DNA from: Geosiphon pyriformis
Taxonomy: Eukaryota; Glomeromycota; Glomeromycetes; Archaeosporales; Geosiphonaceae
Direction: 5' to 3'
Length of the DNA: 64,000 nt
NCBI GenBank assembly: GCA_016748015.1
Contig: JAAOMT010000161.1
Span: forward strand, 24,331 to 88,330
Position numbers and translations under genes: made by a program
Shown: positions 14,575-24,955 of the stretch, piece after piece
Layout: every line of letters starts with the position of its first letter
Position numbering within the stretch: position 1 is the stretch's first letter
The notes under the pieces: generated by a model
What the model saw: the letters and a program-made list of their open reading frames with translations, nothing else
Databases searched by the model: none
What the model was told of the DNA's origin: nothing

Positions 14575-16480
14575 GTGATGTCTTTGCATCACTGTTGGAG
14601 GTATGAGATAAGCTCGACCCAGTCAGTGCCTCGGCAACAAAATTGGTCTTTTTTTCAGGTGCTAATTTTGATGCTGTTTGGTCTGTGCTGGCTAAAGCAA
14701 GGAAATTTTATCACTCCTTCAAGCTTCTGGAATCCAAGCGTGCAGAGGAGTTCCAGATCAGACAGGCTATTACCAGGCATATGAAGAGCTTTGTATTAAA
14801 CAAAGGTCATACTATCAGGAGTGTGTTAGAACATCTCTTTCATAAGGTGGTATTAGACCATCTGGTGGTCAGTGATGAGCTGGTTTTGGAGCCTGAGTTG
14901 GTGAAATCTAGGGTAGATGTGGTTATGGAGGGCTGGACATGGACACATGAGGTGGTCTCTAATATGTCTGATGTTTGGGTTTATCAATATCAACCTCTGG
15001 ATTACGTTTTTGATAGTGCTTTCTCTAATGTTATGTGCTCAATCAGCTTTGATGAGATGTCTATGGTCATTTTAGATTTACCTGATGGGAAGATGGCCAG
15101 TCTCTCTGGTATTTCAAATAAATTGTGGAAGCACTGTGACAAATTGGTTTTGGATATGCTGTCGGTTCTTTTGAACTCTTGTTTGGTTTGTGAATTGGTC
15201 CCTGGACTTTGGAAGAAAGCTTGGGTTTCCATGATTCCTAAACCTTACAAATGGAAGGGTGTTTTCACGAATACTTGTCCTATTGCTTTAATTAAAACAG
15301 CCTACAAGGTTCTGTTCAAGATTTTGTTAGATAGGATTTCTTTGGTTTGTAGCAAGTTTGACGTTTTGTGTGGAGACAATTTCTCGGTTTTGAAGAGTAT
15401 GACAACACAGTTTCCGATCTTTGCCATTGGTTTTGTGATTGAGAATGCCTTGGAGAAGAACCATAAACTATGGTTGGTTTTGCAAAACATGCACAAAGCC
15501 TATGATTCTGTTAGTTGGGAGCACCTTAGGAGGAGTTTGGTTAAGATCAAGATGTATGACAGTTTTATTAAGTTCTTTGGCTTCATCTACAATGGTCACA
15601 CTAACAGGGTGATGACAAATTTCAGTTTGACAGATGGATATTATGTGCATGATGGCTTGGATCAAGAAGAAGTTTTCTTGCTGCTTTTGTGGCACATATT
15701 TTATGATTCACTTCTTTGTGAGGTTAAGAGGCAGGAGGCTGTATGTGGCTATAGATTAAATTTTTATTTCGTTTTCAAAACTGGCCAGGTGGAATCTCAA
15801 GCTGGACTGACATCATTTCTGGCCACTGGTGCTTTTGTTGATAATACGATTTGGATAGGCAATAGCCAGTCAGCTACTCAACACATTCTCAATGTCGCTA
15901 GTGATTTCTTCAGGATTAATGACATTTTAATAAATAATAAAAAAACTGTGGCCATCCTTATTAACTGTTGGGTAGTGAACTCTACTCTTAATATCAGTGG
16001 CTTGCCTATCTCTGTTGCTAAAAAGGGGGAACCTCATTATTATTTGGGAATTTTTCTTTCTTTTGAAGGTTTGTCTAGGCCTAGCTTGGTTAGAGCGCAT
16101 TTAGATGTTTGGTTTTTTACCAATCTTGTCTTGAAAAAAGCAATTTCAGATAAACAATTTGCATATTTAGTGTCAGCAGTTCTTGTTCTTATTGTCAGTT
16201 ACAGGACTCAGTTCAGTTTTGTCCCTACTAATGTGTGCAACAAATGAGATGCTCTCATTCACAAGAGTTTGAAATCTAAGTCTGGTCTGCCTCTCAATTT
16301 TCTCAATGATGCACTTTATCACCTTTCTTTATATAGTTTAAAAACATTCGAGCAGATTCAGGCTGAAAGTAAATCAGCTTCTATTGTTTTTTTTGCAAAT
16401 TTGGTTGGTGTTTTGGGTTGGTTGTTTTCTCACAGATCTCATGATCTCCAGGTTCTCAGCTGGTGCCCATGACATCTGTT
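14575..16480 (+). pseudogene. LINE copy 1 ORF2: reverse transcriptase
   Basis: The reading from about 14643 to 16247 and on to 16480 is a non-LTR RT: LPDGKMASLSGISNKLWK, WVSMIPKPYKWKG, then motif A as QNMHKAYDSVSW and motif C as GAFVDNTIW. In both A and C an expected catalytic Asp reads Asn (GAY to AAY). Copy 2 keeps the motif A Asp but reads FVNN in motif C. The enzyme would be dead. The region ends exactly at the gypsy insertion (16496) and continues in register at 23105. Confidence 0.88.
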
Positions 16481-16713
16481 ACTATTTCTGACTTGTTGTT
16501 ACCAGACAAAATTAGAGATATTATTTAGCATGAAATTATCTTATAATTCCTATCATTAATTAGCATATATTATCATTTTAAATGATCACTTATTATATTA
16601 GCAAAATGTCCGAAATTATCATTTAATTAATAACCCAAATTGTACACAATACCAATGTAACCTAATTGCAATGATCAATCATGCAATACTCCAAACTATG
16701 TAACATTCAAAAA

Positions 16714-16826
16714 GTTCGCCGAAATTTGTAAAAATTCGCCGAAATAATTGATAGTTCACCGAAATATCTAATAGTTCGCCGAAATAACTTATAGTTTGCC
16801 AAAATGTATCTTTAGTTCAGCGAAAT
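16714..16826 (+). repeat. U3 array of quasi-palindromic TTCGCCGAA sites
   Basis: Six units at about 16-22 bp spacing read TTCGCCGAAAT, TTCGCCGAAAT, TTCACCGAAAT, TTCGCCGAAAT, TTTGCCAAAAT and TTCAGCGAAAT. TTCG-C-CGAA is an inverted repeat with one central base, fitting a site for a dimeric factor. It lies about 50-160 bp upstream of the TATA box. Confidence 0.75.
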
Positions 16827-16876
16827 TGTAGAAAATAGCAAAGTTTGAGTTCATAGAATAGTGTTACGACAAGTTG

Positions 16877-16884
16877 TATAAAAG
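16877..16884 (+). promoter_or_regulatory. LTR TATA box
   Basis: TATAAAAG occurs in the 5' LTR downstream of the TTCGCCGAA array and upstream of the polyadenylation-type AATAAA at 16962. It probably drives element transcription. The same word is in the 3' LTR near 22505. Confidence 0.6.
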
Positions 16885-17479
16885 AAGAGCTTCTCTCTTT
16901 GAGAAAATGTATCTTACTTTAGATTTATCTTCTACAAACCATTTCTATACACACAAAAAGAAATAAATATCAAATAATTTAAAAAACCAAATTCTCTAAA
17001 TTATTGTACTTGGAAAATTCCCAAAACCCAACTAACATTTCAAAATTGATTAGCTACCAATTTCAGTAAACTGTTAGTGACTCCAGGCCTGGATAGAAAA
17101 CGTTTTTCTTGATAAAATTCTTATTTCTTTTTACATTTCTTTTATTTTCTTTTATTTTTCTTATTACAATCATTAAGGTAGCCTACAGACAAGATTCCTG
17201 TAGAAGAATTGACTTTCACAGCAAAGTAACTACACATTTTTAGTGAACTTCCAGACGAACAATTCCTGGGAAAGAGTTGACATTTACTACAACATAACTA
17301 CATAAAGTAACTGGCAAGGAATTGGCCATTCCACTTATAAGCCCAGCAGTTCAAATTATAGGAGATAATTTGAAGATAAATTCAGTTACTGGAGGTTCAA
17401 CCACATCCAGAAAACGTGAATTCACAGCAAATAAGTATCAACAACATTACAGAAAAGAGACCAAAAACCTCTGGTAACA

Positions 17480-17494
17480 TTTGGTGCTCTCCCA
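17480..17494 (+). other. Putative primer-binding site, gypsy copy 1
   Basis: The 15 bases after the 5' LTR, TTTGGTGCTCTCCCA, are identical in copy 2 (minus strand, just below 47424). TGG at the third position fits pairing with a tRNA CCA end. The complement, TGGGAGAGCACCA, also resembles a tRNA D-arm. I cannot name the tRNA. Confidence 0.5.
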
Positions 17495-17524
17495 TGGAAA
17501 TAACACAGCAAAAACAAATTCAAA

Positions 17525-19097
17525 GTGGTGACCACACCAGACGCAACAACTCTAGAGTATTACCAATCAATTTACACCCACTGCAAGCAAAGATTCAACA
17601 TTCCAGACAGAATTGAAGTTGTCAAAAAATCAGTATACCAATACATTGAAAACCGCATCAACAATTATCTTTTTGGAAATTATAATATCTCAGAAGTTAG
17701 AACCAACCTTTACAATAATTTAGTACACTATTCACAGTTGGGAACTGAAGACCTTAATAGTGAAACACTTGCCACTTACTTTCACGAACTTAATTTTAAC
17801 ATTATCAAATACTGTGAAGAAACATATCCAGTGCAGTCTCAATACACTATTGATTTTGAATTGGAAACAGAAACAAGCAACAAAGGCAAAAACAAAATTA
17901 AAACAATATTCAAGAACCACCCCAAATACTCCAATACTACCAAAAACAACTGCCAAACATTTACAAACACCTGAACAAGGAACCAGTTCAAAACTTCCAC
18001 TTACTATCACACCTTTTCTAGCTTCACTTGCACAAACACAAACACCTAATTCACCCTTGAATCAATTTGCAAGACCAGAAGATTTTACATTACTCAGAAG
18101 TTCCACCAAACAACAAGAATCCCTTCAAACTAGTTCCAATCTTCTTGATTTTCTAGCTGAAAATCAAAGTGAACACTCTGAGACAGCAGCAAACGAAGAA
18201 AACAACTCTGAAATAACCGAAAAAGAATCAATAGACAGTGAAAATGAAGAAAACAAAATGACAACATACATCGCAAAAATCCCTGAATTCAATGGAGAAG
18301 ATATTGAGACCAGTCTCCAAGAATGGCTTGACCAAGTTACTAAAGCTGGAGATGCAAATGGATGGAACGCTGCCAGAATGTTAAGAACAATTCCCTACTT
18401 TCTCAAAGGAACAGCAGGAGAATGGTTTGAAAACCTTGCCGCCCCATTGAATGATTGGAATGCTTTCAAAACAGCCTTTCTTGAACAGTTCACTGACAAT
18501 AATACCTCTATCACTCTTCGCAATCGTTTTCGAAATATCAAACAAGAACCCTCCGAATCCGTTATGACTTATATTGGGAAATTCAACAAACTTCTCAGAC
18601 GGATTTGCCAACTCGAGACAAACGATTATTATTCCGATGCTCAAATCTTGGATCAATTTATCGCTGGTCTAAAAGATAAACTAATTAAAAAGGTTCGCCC
18701 ACATGCGCCAGAAGATTTAAACTCTACAATACAGCACGCGAAAAGATACGAAATGGCCATAGAAGAAGCCAATTGTACAAAACTTGTAAATTTGGCAATT
18801 GGAGAAACCAGCTCAGCAGCTGAGAAAAAAATTGACCAACTCACAAAGAAGGTCGAAAACTATTTTACCAACCAACAACAACAACCCCAAAGACAAAATC
18901 AAAATAACTTTGCACTACTTTCCAATAACCAGCCCCAAAATTGCCATTACTGTGGAATCTCTGGCCACTGGAAAAGAAATTGCAGAAAGCTGCAACAAGA
19001 CCAACAAAATAGGGGTAATCAACGTTACTCTCCACCACAGCAATCTTATTATCAACCATTACTACCAGTTTACTATCCACTAAGACCCCAATACTAA
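17525..19097 (+). pseudogene. gag: gag of gypsy copy 1
   Basis: An N-terminal region (17525 to about 17890) reads in one frame; a one-base shift near 17890 moves it to the frame used onward (copy 2 reads straight through). The core begins at the ATG at 18258 (MTTYIAKIPEFNGEDIE) and has the retrotransposon gag signature LQEWLDQV...AARMLRTIPYFLKGTAGEW. A zinc knuckle, CHYCGISGHWKRNC, lies near 18942-18983. Gag forms the particle and binds RNA. The upstream part has no AUG, as an in-frame TAA at 17501 precedes it; it may start at a non-AUG codon or arise by splicing. TAA at 19095-19097 interrupts the frame. Confidence 0.88.
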
Positions 19098-19259
19098 AAT
19101 AACTATTATCAGCCCGCCCTACAACCAATCCAACAGCAATACCAACAACCACCTACACAACATTATTAAGTACCTGCTCGAAGACTGATTACACAAAATC
19201 AATTCACACCACAAAACCGATACCAAGTAAACAACAGTAGAATCAGTTCGAACAACCAA

Positions 19260-20100
19260 TTGGTTCTCCGAAATACCACTCAATCAAGACCCAACCATTA
19301 CCACACTCAACCCAGTTATTTAACAATGCCGGAAGAACAGGATTTTCACCATACTGTACTCTTGGAAGGTAGAGCTGCAGCACAACAACAACAAAACCCT
19401 TCTCATAACCACACCACTATTCCACCAGCCCGAATTGCTGAAAATGCCAATCTCTCTGATATCTTTCCTTTTGAATTTGAAGCAAATGAATTACCATTCT
19501 TGCTTAGCAATGCAGCGGCTAATGAGCAAAAAGCCATCACTGCAATGTACGCAAAAGCTGAAGTAGAAGGAAAGCCAATTCGCTTGATCCTAGACAGTGG
19601 ATCTGCCGGAAGCATTATTACCTACCAGTTAATGCAACAGTTGAAAAGAAATGTTGACTGACCAGCTCAAACAGTAATCATCACTGCTGATGGCATGAAA
19701 AAGACACCAGTAGAAGAAATTGACAATTTTCCATTTACTCTTGATGGAATTACCATTCCAGTCAAAGTTCTTGTAATGGACGCACCCCAGTACCAAGCTC
19801 TCGCCGGAAATGATTGGCTTCAAAAAGCCAATGCTAATCTGAATTGGGAAACACAAGAGTTAACAATCTCTTACCAAAAACAACACGCCCAGGTACCTGC
19901 CATTTGTGGTACATTCAACAAACGCTCTGAAAAAGCCCCAGCTTTTGAATTTGAACCAAAAGAAGAAAAACCAATAATCAAAACATTCATGGCTCTTGGA
20001 TCAACGTCCAACTGGGCCGATGAAACAGAACAAGAACATTTTTCCCCACACACTAAACCCAAAACCTCTGGATGGAATATACCTTACTCAAAACCCAAAC
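19260..20100 (+). pseudogene. Retropepsin-like aspartic protease, gypsy copy 1
   Basis: The active-site motif LILDSGSAGSIITYQL occurs at about 19586-19633, after a Pro/Gln-rich linker, followed by a retropepsin-like half (GITIPVKVLVMDAPQYQALAG). It would cleave the polyprotein. A TGA at 19659-19661 interrupts it where copy 2 has an Arg codon. It is in the same frame as gag and the following cysteine-rich domain. Confidence 0.85.
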
Positions 20101-20109
20101 CAAGAAAAC

Positions 20110-20775
20110 AACGCCCCTATATTCCCCTTAAATATAAGGACTGCCACAAGAAACTATCATCAATGGAAGCCTGCATTTCACCTGAAGAAGAATATGAGAA
20201 TCATACTTGTTATTACTGCAAGGCTTGCCACAGAGAGTGATGGGGCCATCTAATAAAAAGGAGTGGAAAATGGGACAACACTGCTTGTTTGACTTGTGGA
20301 GATATGCTACTGGAAGAATGCAATTGGATTGATATAGCAATGAGAGGAGGCGTCTGCGATCAGAGCTGTCAATATGCCTTATCAATTTCAGAAAAAGTAA
20401 AAAGAGGAACACTCTTTAATGCAGCATACAACAGTGCTTTCAACAAACTTTATCACTATTCTTATGATGCCGAGATGATTTTCGACTTAGCAATGGCATT
20501 AATTAATAGAGCTACCAAAGAAGATGTTTGTCAAATAAAGAAAGCAGAATACATTGAATACACTATGGAATTAGCTGGATTTGATTACGAAGATAAAGTA
20601 GAAGTCTATCACCAAATTGCAAGTCACACCTACTCAATCCAAGAAGCTCAAATTCAACGATTAGAGCAAATGAACATTAGGCTATGTGAAGAATGCATTA
20701 TGCTTTGTGATGAACAATGGTGTCCCGAATGCTATGCTCTTAGTATCCCCTTGCCCAGCAAAAATGATGAGAATG
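20110..20775 (+). pseudogene. Cysteine-rich zinc-ribbon-like domain between protease and dUTPase
   Basis: I do not recognise this domain. It has three clusters of paired cysteines: YKDCHKKL plus TCYYCKACHRE; CLTCGD with VCDQSCQY; and CEECIMLCDEQWCPECYA. A helical middle (FNAAYNSAFNKLYHY, ALINRATKEDV) separates the last two. Copy 2 keeps the pattern and order, and its CKDC completes the first pair. Metal binding by the paired cysteines is inferred. TGA at 20238-20240 falls where Trp is expected. It sits in one frame with protease and dUTPase, so it would be part of the polyprotein. Confidence 0.7.
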
Positions 20776-20858
20776 AAATTGAATTTGGAGAACCTGAAGA
20801 AACGGAAGAAATTAAAACAACACCCATCTACCTTATTAAAAATCAGCCTGCCTTATAA

Positions 20859-21011
20859 CTTAAATACTTCAACAACAACGGACAAGGAATAAAACCTAAA
20901 AAAGCACACGAAATTGATGCTGGATATGACCTAAGATATCCAGGCAAGGATACTCTTGTTCTCAAACCCAAATCTCTCACAAAAATCAACCTCAAAATTG
21001 CACTTGAAATC
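20859..21011 (+). pseudogene. dUTPase, 5' fragment, gypsy copy 1
   Basis: The reading (EIDAGYDLRYPGKDT...KINLKIALEI) is the first conserved motif of trimeric dUTPases (AGYDLR). The N-run begins right after it. A TAA at 20856-20858, probably from CAA, precedes it. Copy 2 contains all five dUTPase motifs, so the fold was complete in the family. It would limit dUTP during reverse transcription. Confidence 0.85.
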
Positions 21012-21473
21012 NNNNNNNNNNNNNNNNNNNNNNNNNNNNNNNNNNNNNNNNNNNNNNNNNNNNNNNNNNNNNNNNNNNNNNNNNNNNNNNNNNNNNNNNN
21101 NNNNNNNNNNNNNNNNNNNNNNNNNNNNNNNNNNNNNNNNNNNNNNNNNNNNNNNNNNNNNNNNNNNNNNNNNNNNNNNNNNNNNNNNNNNNNNNNNNNN
21201 NNNNNNNNNNNNNNNNNNNNNNNNNNNNNNNNNNNNNNNNNNNNNNNNNNNNNNNNNNNNNNNNNNNNNNNNNNNNNNNNNNNNNNNNNNNNNNNNNNNN
21301 NNNNNNNNNNNNNNNNNNNNNNNNNNNNNNNNNNNNNNNNNNNNNNNNNNNNNNNNNNNNNNNNNNNNNNNNNNNNNNNNNNNNNNNNNNNNNNNNNNNN
21401 NNNNNNNNNNNNNNNNNNNNNNNNNNNNNNNNNNNNNNNNNNNNNNNNNNNNNNNNNNNNNNNNNNNNNNNNN
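21012..21473. other. Assembly gap (462 N)
   Basis: Sequence on both sides matches gypsy copy 2 at about 43892 and 40170 on the minus strand. Copy 2 has about 3.7 kb between those points, encoding most of the dUTPase, RT, RNase H and integrase. Either the gap is undersized or this copy has a deletion. Confidence 0.9.
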
Positions 21474-22154
21474 CTAATGTTAGCTTTAAAAACAATACCC
21501 GAATTATCTATTACTGTTACTGGAAACCACATTAATTATACCCAAACAGAAGTAGTTACAAATTTAGCCCCAAACTCACGAAAATATTACCCATATAAAA
21601 AAAACACAAGAAGTTATACTGGAATTCATCTGCCAGAACTTTTAAAGCTTGCTTTAAGAGAAAACTTAATGCTCACTCCAATTAGTATTCCACCAAATGC
21701 TACAATTCAACAAAAACTTCAACTGTGTCTCAATGAGGAAAACACTGAATATCCTCCAATCTATAGATATTTTGACATTGGAAAAACACTCTACGAACGG
21801 AAACTGGAACTTATAACAGCAAACCTTACAAAAGAAGCTATTCAGAAACAACTCCACAACAAATTCAAGACAACAGCTGGATCAACAAACAGTCACTACA
21901 GGCTTAGAGCCACTCTTAGACTTTATGACCTATTTTACACCTGTGAAAATGTACTACAAAACCCAATTTTTCAACCTTTGAAGATTCAATACATTGGAAA
22001 GCTCACAGAACTGAAATTTCAACAATTTTCAGACCAAATTTCTTCAATAATTTTGGATTATTATCTGGAAAAAACAGACAGTACTTGGACTTTGACAGAG
22101 CTTAGTCTTGAGGAGGAGGTTATATTACCAGACAAAATTAGAGATATTATTTAG
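21474..22154 (+). CDS. 3' ORF of gypsy copy 1 (after the integrase position), 5' end in gap
   Basis: An uninterrupted reading of 225 residues runs from the gap to a TAA at 22154 that lies 22 bp inside the 3' LTR. It is homologous to the 235-residue ORF of copy 2 at 39499-40206, with alternating Lys/Arg-rich helical segments (YFDIGKTLYERKLEL, HYRLRATLRLYDLF, QYIGKLTELKFQQF). I do not recognise the fold. It is the least damaged part of the element, which is notable given the decay elsewhere. Confidence 0.7.
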   Translation, partial: LMLALKTIPELSITVTGNHINYTQTEVVTNLAPNSRKYYPYKKNTRSYTGIHLPELLKLALRENLMLTPISIPPNATIQQKLQLCLNEENTEYPPIYRYFDIGKTLYERKLELITANLTKEAIQKQLHNKFKTTAGSTNSHYRLRATLRLYDLFYTCENVLQNPIFQPLKIQYIGKLTELKFQQFSDQISSIILDYYLEKTDSTWTLTELSLEEEVILPDKIRDII

Positions 22155-23104
22155 CATAAAATTATCTTATAATTCCTATCATTAATTAGCATATATTATC
22201 ATTTTAAATGATCACTTATTATATTAGCAAAAATGTCCGAAATTATCATTTAATTAATAACCCAAATTGTACACAACACCAATGTAACCTAATTGTGATG
22301 ATCAATCATGCAATACTCCAAACTATGTAACATTCAAAAAGTTCGCCAAAATTTGTAAAAATTCGCTGAAATAATTAATAGTTCACCGAAATATCTAATA
22401 GTTCGCCAAAATAACTTATAGTTTGCCGAAATGTATCTTTAGTTCAGCGAAATTGTAGAAAATAGCAAAGTTTGAGTTCATAGAATAGTGTTACGACAAG
22501 TTGTATAAAAGAAGAGCTTCTCTCTTTGAGAAAATGTATCTTACTTTAGATTTATCTTCTACAAACCATTTCTATACACACAAAAAGAAATAAATATCAA
22601 ATAATTTGAAAAACCAAATTCTCTAAATTATTGTACTTGGAAAATTCCCAAAACCCAACTAACATTTCGAAATTGATTAGCTACCAATTTCAGTAAACTG
22701 TTAGTGACTCCAGGCCTGGATAGAAAACGTTTCCCTTGACAAAATTCTATTTCTTTTACATTTCTTTTATTTTCTTTTATTTTTCTTATTACAATTATTA
22801 GGGTAGTCTACAGACAAGATTTCTGTAGAAGAGTTGACTTTCACAGCAAAGTAACTACACATTTTTAGTGAGCTTCCAGACGAACAATTCCTGGGAAAGA
22901 GTTGACATTTACTACAATGTAACTACATAAAGTAACTGGCAAGGAATTGGCCATTCCACTTATAAGCCCAGCAGTTCAAATTATAGGAAATAATTTGAAG
23001 ATAAATTCAGTTACTGGAGGTTCAACCACATCCAGAAAACGTGAATTCACAGCAAATAAGTATCAACAACATTACAGAAAAGAGACCAAAAATCTCCAGT
23101 AACA
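22133..23104 (+). repeat. 3' LTR of gypsy copy 1
   Basis: It is 972 bp, nearly identical to the 5' LTR. The first bases read TATTACC instead of TGTTACC, a G-to-A change at the terminal TG. A purine-rich tract GAGGAGGAGG (about 22119-22128) just before it is a likely polypurine tract priming plus-strand synthesis. Confidence 0.92.
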
Positions 23105-23399
23105 TCGTATTAGGGTCAACTTTTCAAATAATTTTTTGGCTGGTGTGGTCCGTATTTTTTCTGATTTGGATTTGTCTTTGGGCAGCTCAGTGGCCAATGT
23201 CTTTTGCCTTGTGTCTGGTACTCCTTTGTCTCTTGTGCTTGGTGATAAGATGTTTTTCAAGTGTGTTTCTTTACTCCGCTGGTATGGTATTGCATTTGTG
23301 GAACAACTTCGAGACCATAATGGTGCTGTTTTTAGTTGGTTGGCCTTCAAGCAGTAGAAAAAGTTGGACCCCCATGGTCTGGTTCCATTTTGGTATGAT

Positions 23400-24050
23400 A
23401 CTACTGTTCGCTTTATTACAAATATGATCTCTTTTTCTATTGGTCTGCTGTTCTTAGATGGTAGTGCATCTCATGACATTCTTTGGTCTTGTGAGTTTGG
23501 TGTGGTCAGTTCTGGTCTGTTGAATGCTAATTCTAATTGTCTTTCTGTGTATACGAATGATTCTTTGTGTGGGCTGGGGACTCGTAATATGAAAGCTGGT
23601 GCTGCAGTGTTTTTTGAGAACATTAATTTGGGTTTGGGTGTGAGTGTGTCTGGCTTGGTCTCTTCTACGTTGGCCGAATTACAGGCCATTACTCTGGCTC
23701 TTGAGTGTGTTCCTTTTCTTAGTTCTGTTGATTTGTTCTCAGACAGTCAGGCTGCTTTGAATGCATGTGTGTCAGAATTTGTTTTGTTTCATCCAGATTT
23801 CAGAAATCGGTGCTGGATTGAATGCCACCATATTGCTAACATCATTTGTCATAAACAGTTGGACATAAATTGGGTTAAAGTCAAAGATCATTCTGGCATT
23901 ATGGGCAATGAGTGTGCTGATAAGTTTGCTAAGGCTGCTGCTTTTTCTGACTTTTGCCTGCCTCCTTCAATTGATGAATGGTTTCTAAAAGCTGGTAGTA
24001 CTATGGTTTCTGGTAGTTCTAGACACTTTGTTCGTAATGTTTTCTGATCA
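23400..24050 (+). pseudogene. LINE copy 1 RNase H domain
   Basis: Read from about 23364: VYTNDSL, MKAGAAVFFENINLG, STLAELQAITLAL, VDLFSDSQAALNA, WVKVKDHSGIMGNECADKFA. This is an RNase HI fold with catalytic E (LAELQ), D (FSDSQ) and D (ECADK). The first motif reads YTNDS where YTDGS is expected. It would remove template RNA. The frame stops at 24045 before the C-terminal part. Confidence 0.87.
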
Positions 24051-24104
24051 GTTTATTGTGTGGGTTGGGAAGTGGGTTCAGGCTCTTAGGTTATATTGAG
24101 TAAC

Positions 24105-24830
24105 TTGTGTTCAGACGTGGATTAGTTTAGATCTTCTTTGGTGTGGCATCTGGATTTTCATTTGGCTGCTGGTTTTACCAGTAAACATACTGTCAACTGT
24201 CGAACATATTTCATGAAAACGTTGCATCACCAGCTTCCTGTAGCTGTGCGCAAACATTTGTATAATAGGTACTATTCCAGCATGATATGTCTTTATTGTG
24301 GTAATGTTAAGGTCTCTGACCATGTGTTTTCTTGCCCATCTGATGCTTCTGCCCACACTCAGTTGGTTGATGTTTATCTATCTGCTTGGGAGACTTACAC
24401 TGGTTTTTCTTATTCTTCTTCGTGTGTCTCATAGTTGTTGTCAAATTGTGTTTCTGGTGCTACAGTTGGCACGGCTCTGTGTAAAGGTTTTGTTTTTAAT
24501 GATTGGTACCATGAATCAGTTGCTGTTTTTAAGGATTCCAAAGTGGCAGCTCTAACCGTTGTAGACTTTGTGCATAAATTTTGTCTTGCTTTTTGGGAGG
24601 AGATTTGGCTGGTTCGTGCCAGACACAGGTCTCTTATGAAGAGAAATGGTTTAATTCTATGTGATGGTTCTCTCCCTCTCCTTGTTATAAGCCCCTCTAA
24701 GTTACTTTCAGCTGGTGTGGTTAAGTTATTAGGTGTCACTGATGTCTTTGGTATTAGCTTTGGATTTCATAAATCTTGTCTGTTTTTTTCTGATGTAGGT
24801 AATATGGTTTCTGTTCATATAGGTGTCTAG
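24105..24830 (+). pseudogene. LINE copy 1 ORF2 C-terminal region with CCHC motif
   Basis: Read from 24138 and then 24435: a HLDFHLAAGFTSKHT segment, then CLYCGNVKVSDHVFSC (C-x2-C-x7-H-x3-C), a zinc motif common at the C-terminus of LINE ORF2 proteins, followed by VFGISFGFHKSCLFF and a stop at about 24828. A TAG at 24432-24434 separates the two pieces. Confidence 0.8.
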
Positions 24831-24955
24831 TGTTGTTCTGATTAGCTTGAATGGCTGGTTACGTGTAGAAAATACATAATTCACATCTAGTTTAGATTAT
24901 TTGCATGATGTATAGTACTAGGTAGTGTTTGGACTTCACTTGTTAAAAATGTAAA

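Larger units (their letters stand above)
10592..16496 (+). mobile_element. LINE (non-LTR retrotransposon) copy 1, 5' part
   Basis: This is the left part of an APE-type LINE with ORF1 and ORF2. It stops at 16496, where a Ty3/gypsy element begins, and resumes at 23105. Aligning by eye to copy 2 (28752-35610) shows the same order throughout: ORF1, endonuclease, RT, RNase H, zinc motif. Without the gypsy insertion and the foreign block at 12054-12930 the copy is about 6.9 kb, matching copy 2. It has frameshifts and lost RT residues, so it is inactive. Confidence 0.9.
16497..17479 (+). repeat. 5' LTR of gypsy copy 1
   Basis: It starts TGTTACC and ends GGTAACA, short inverted ends typical of LTRs. 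The U3 part holds the TTCGCCGAA-type repeats (16714-16826). TATAAAAG lies at 16877-16884 and AATAAA at about 16962-16967, giving a U3-R-U5 layout. It is 983 bp and very similar to the 3' LTR. Confidence 0.93.
16497..23104 (+). mobile_element. Ty3/gypsy-type LTR retrotransposon copy 1, nested in the LINE
   Basis: Two near-identical LTRs (16497-17479 and 22133-23104) flank an internal region with gag, protease, a cysteine-rich domain, a dUTPase start, a 462-base N-run and a 3' ORF. Flanks TTGT (16493-16496) and TCGT (23105-23108) look like a 4-bp target duplication with one change. From about 17890 to 21011 there is one frame, interrupted by stops at 19095, 19167, 19659, 20238 and 20856. By comparison with copy 2, several are CAA/CGA/TGG changed by single transitions. 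RT, RNase H and integrase are not seen because they would lie in the N-run. Confidence 0.93.
23105..24955 (+). mobile_element. LINE copy 1, 3' part
   Basis: The LINE resumes directly after the gypsy element (NNFLAGVV... here as SNNFLAGVVRIFSDLDLSL). It contains RNase H, a C-terminal zinc motif and the 3' end, which shares with copy 2 the word GTGTTTGGACTTCACT followed by an A/T-rich tail near 24950. Confidence 0.9.

Noticed and set aside
16700-16830. CRISPR-like spaced repeats in the LTR
   Set aside because: Units are short and imperfect with short variable gaps in a eukaryotic LTR; this is a U3 array.
17416-17616. Alternative gag start from a reading in the 5' LTR
   Set aside because: It begins at GTG, is in another frame and is lost in copy 2.
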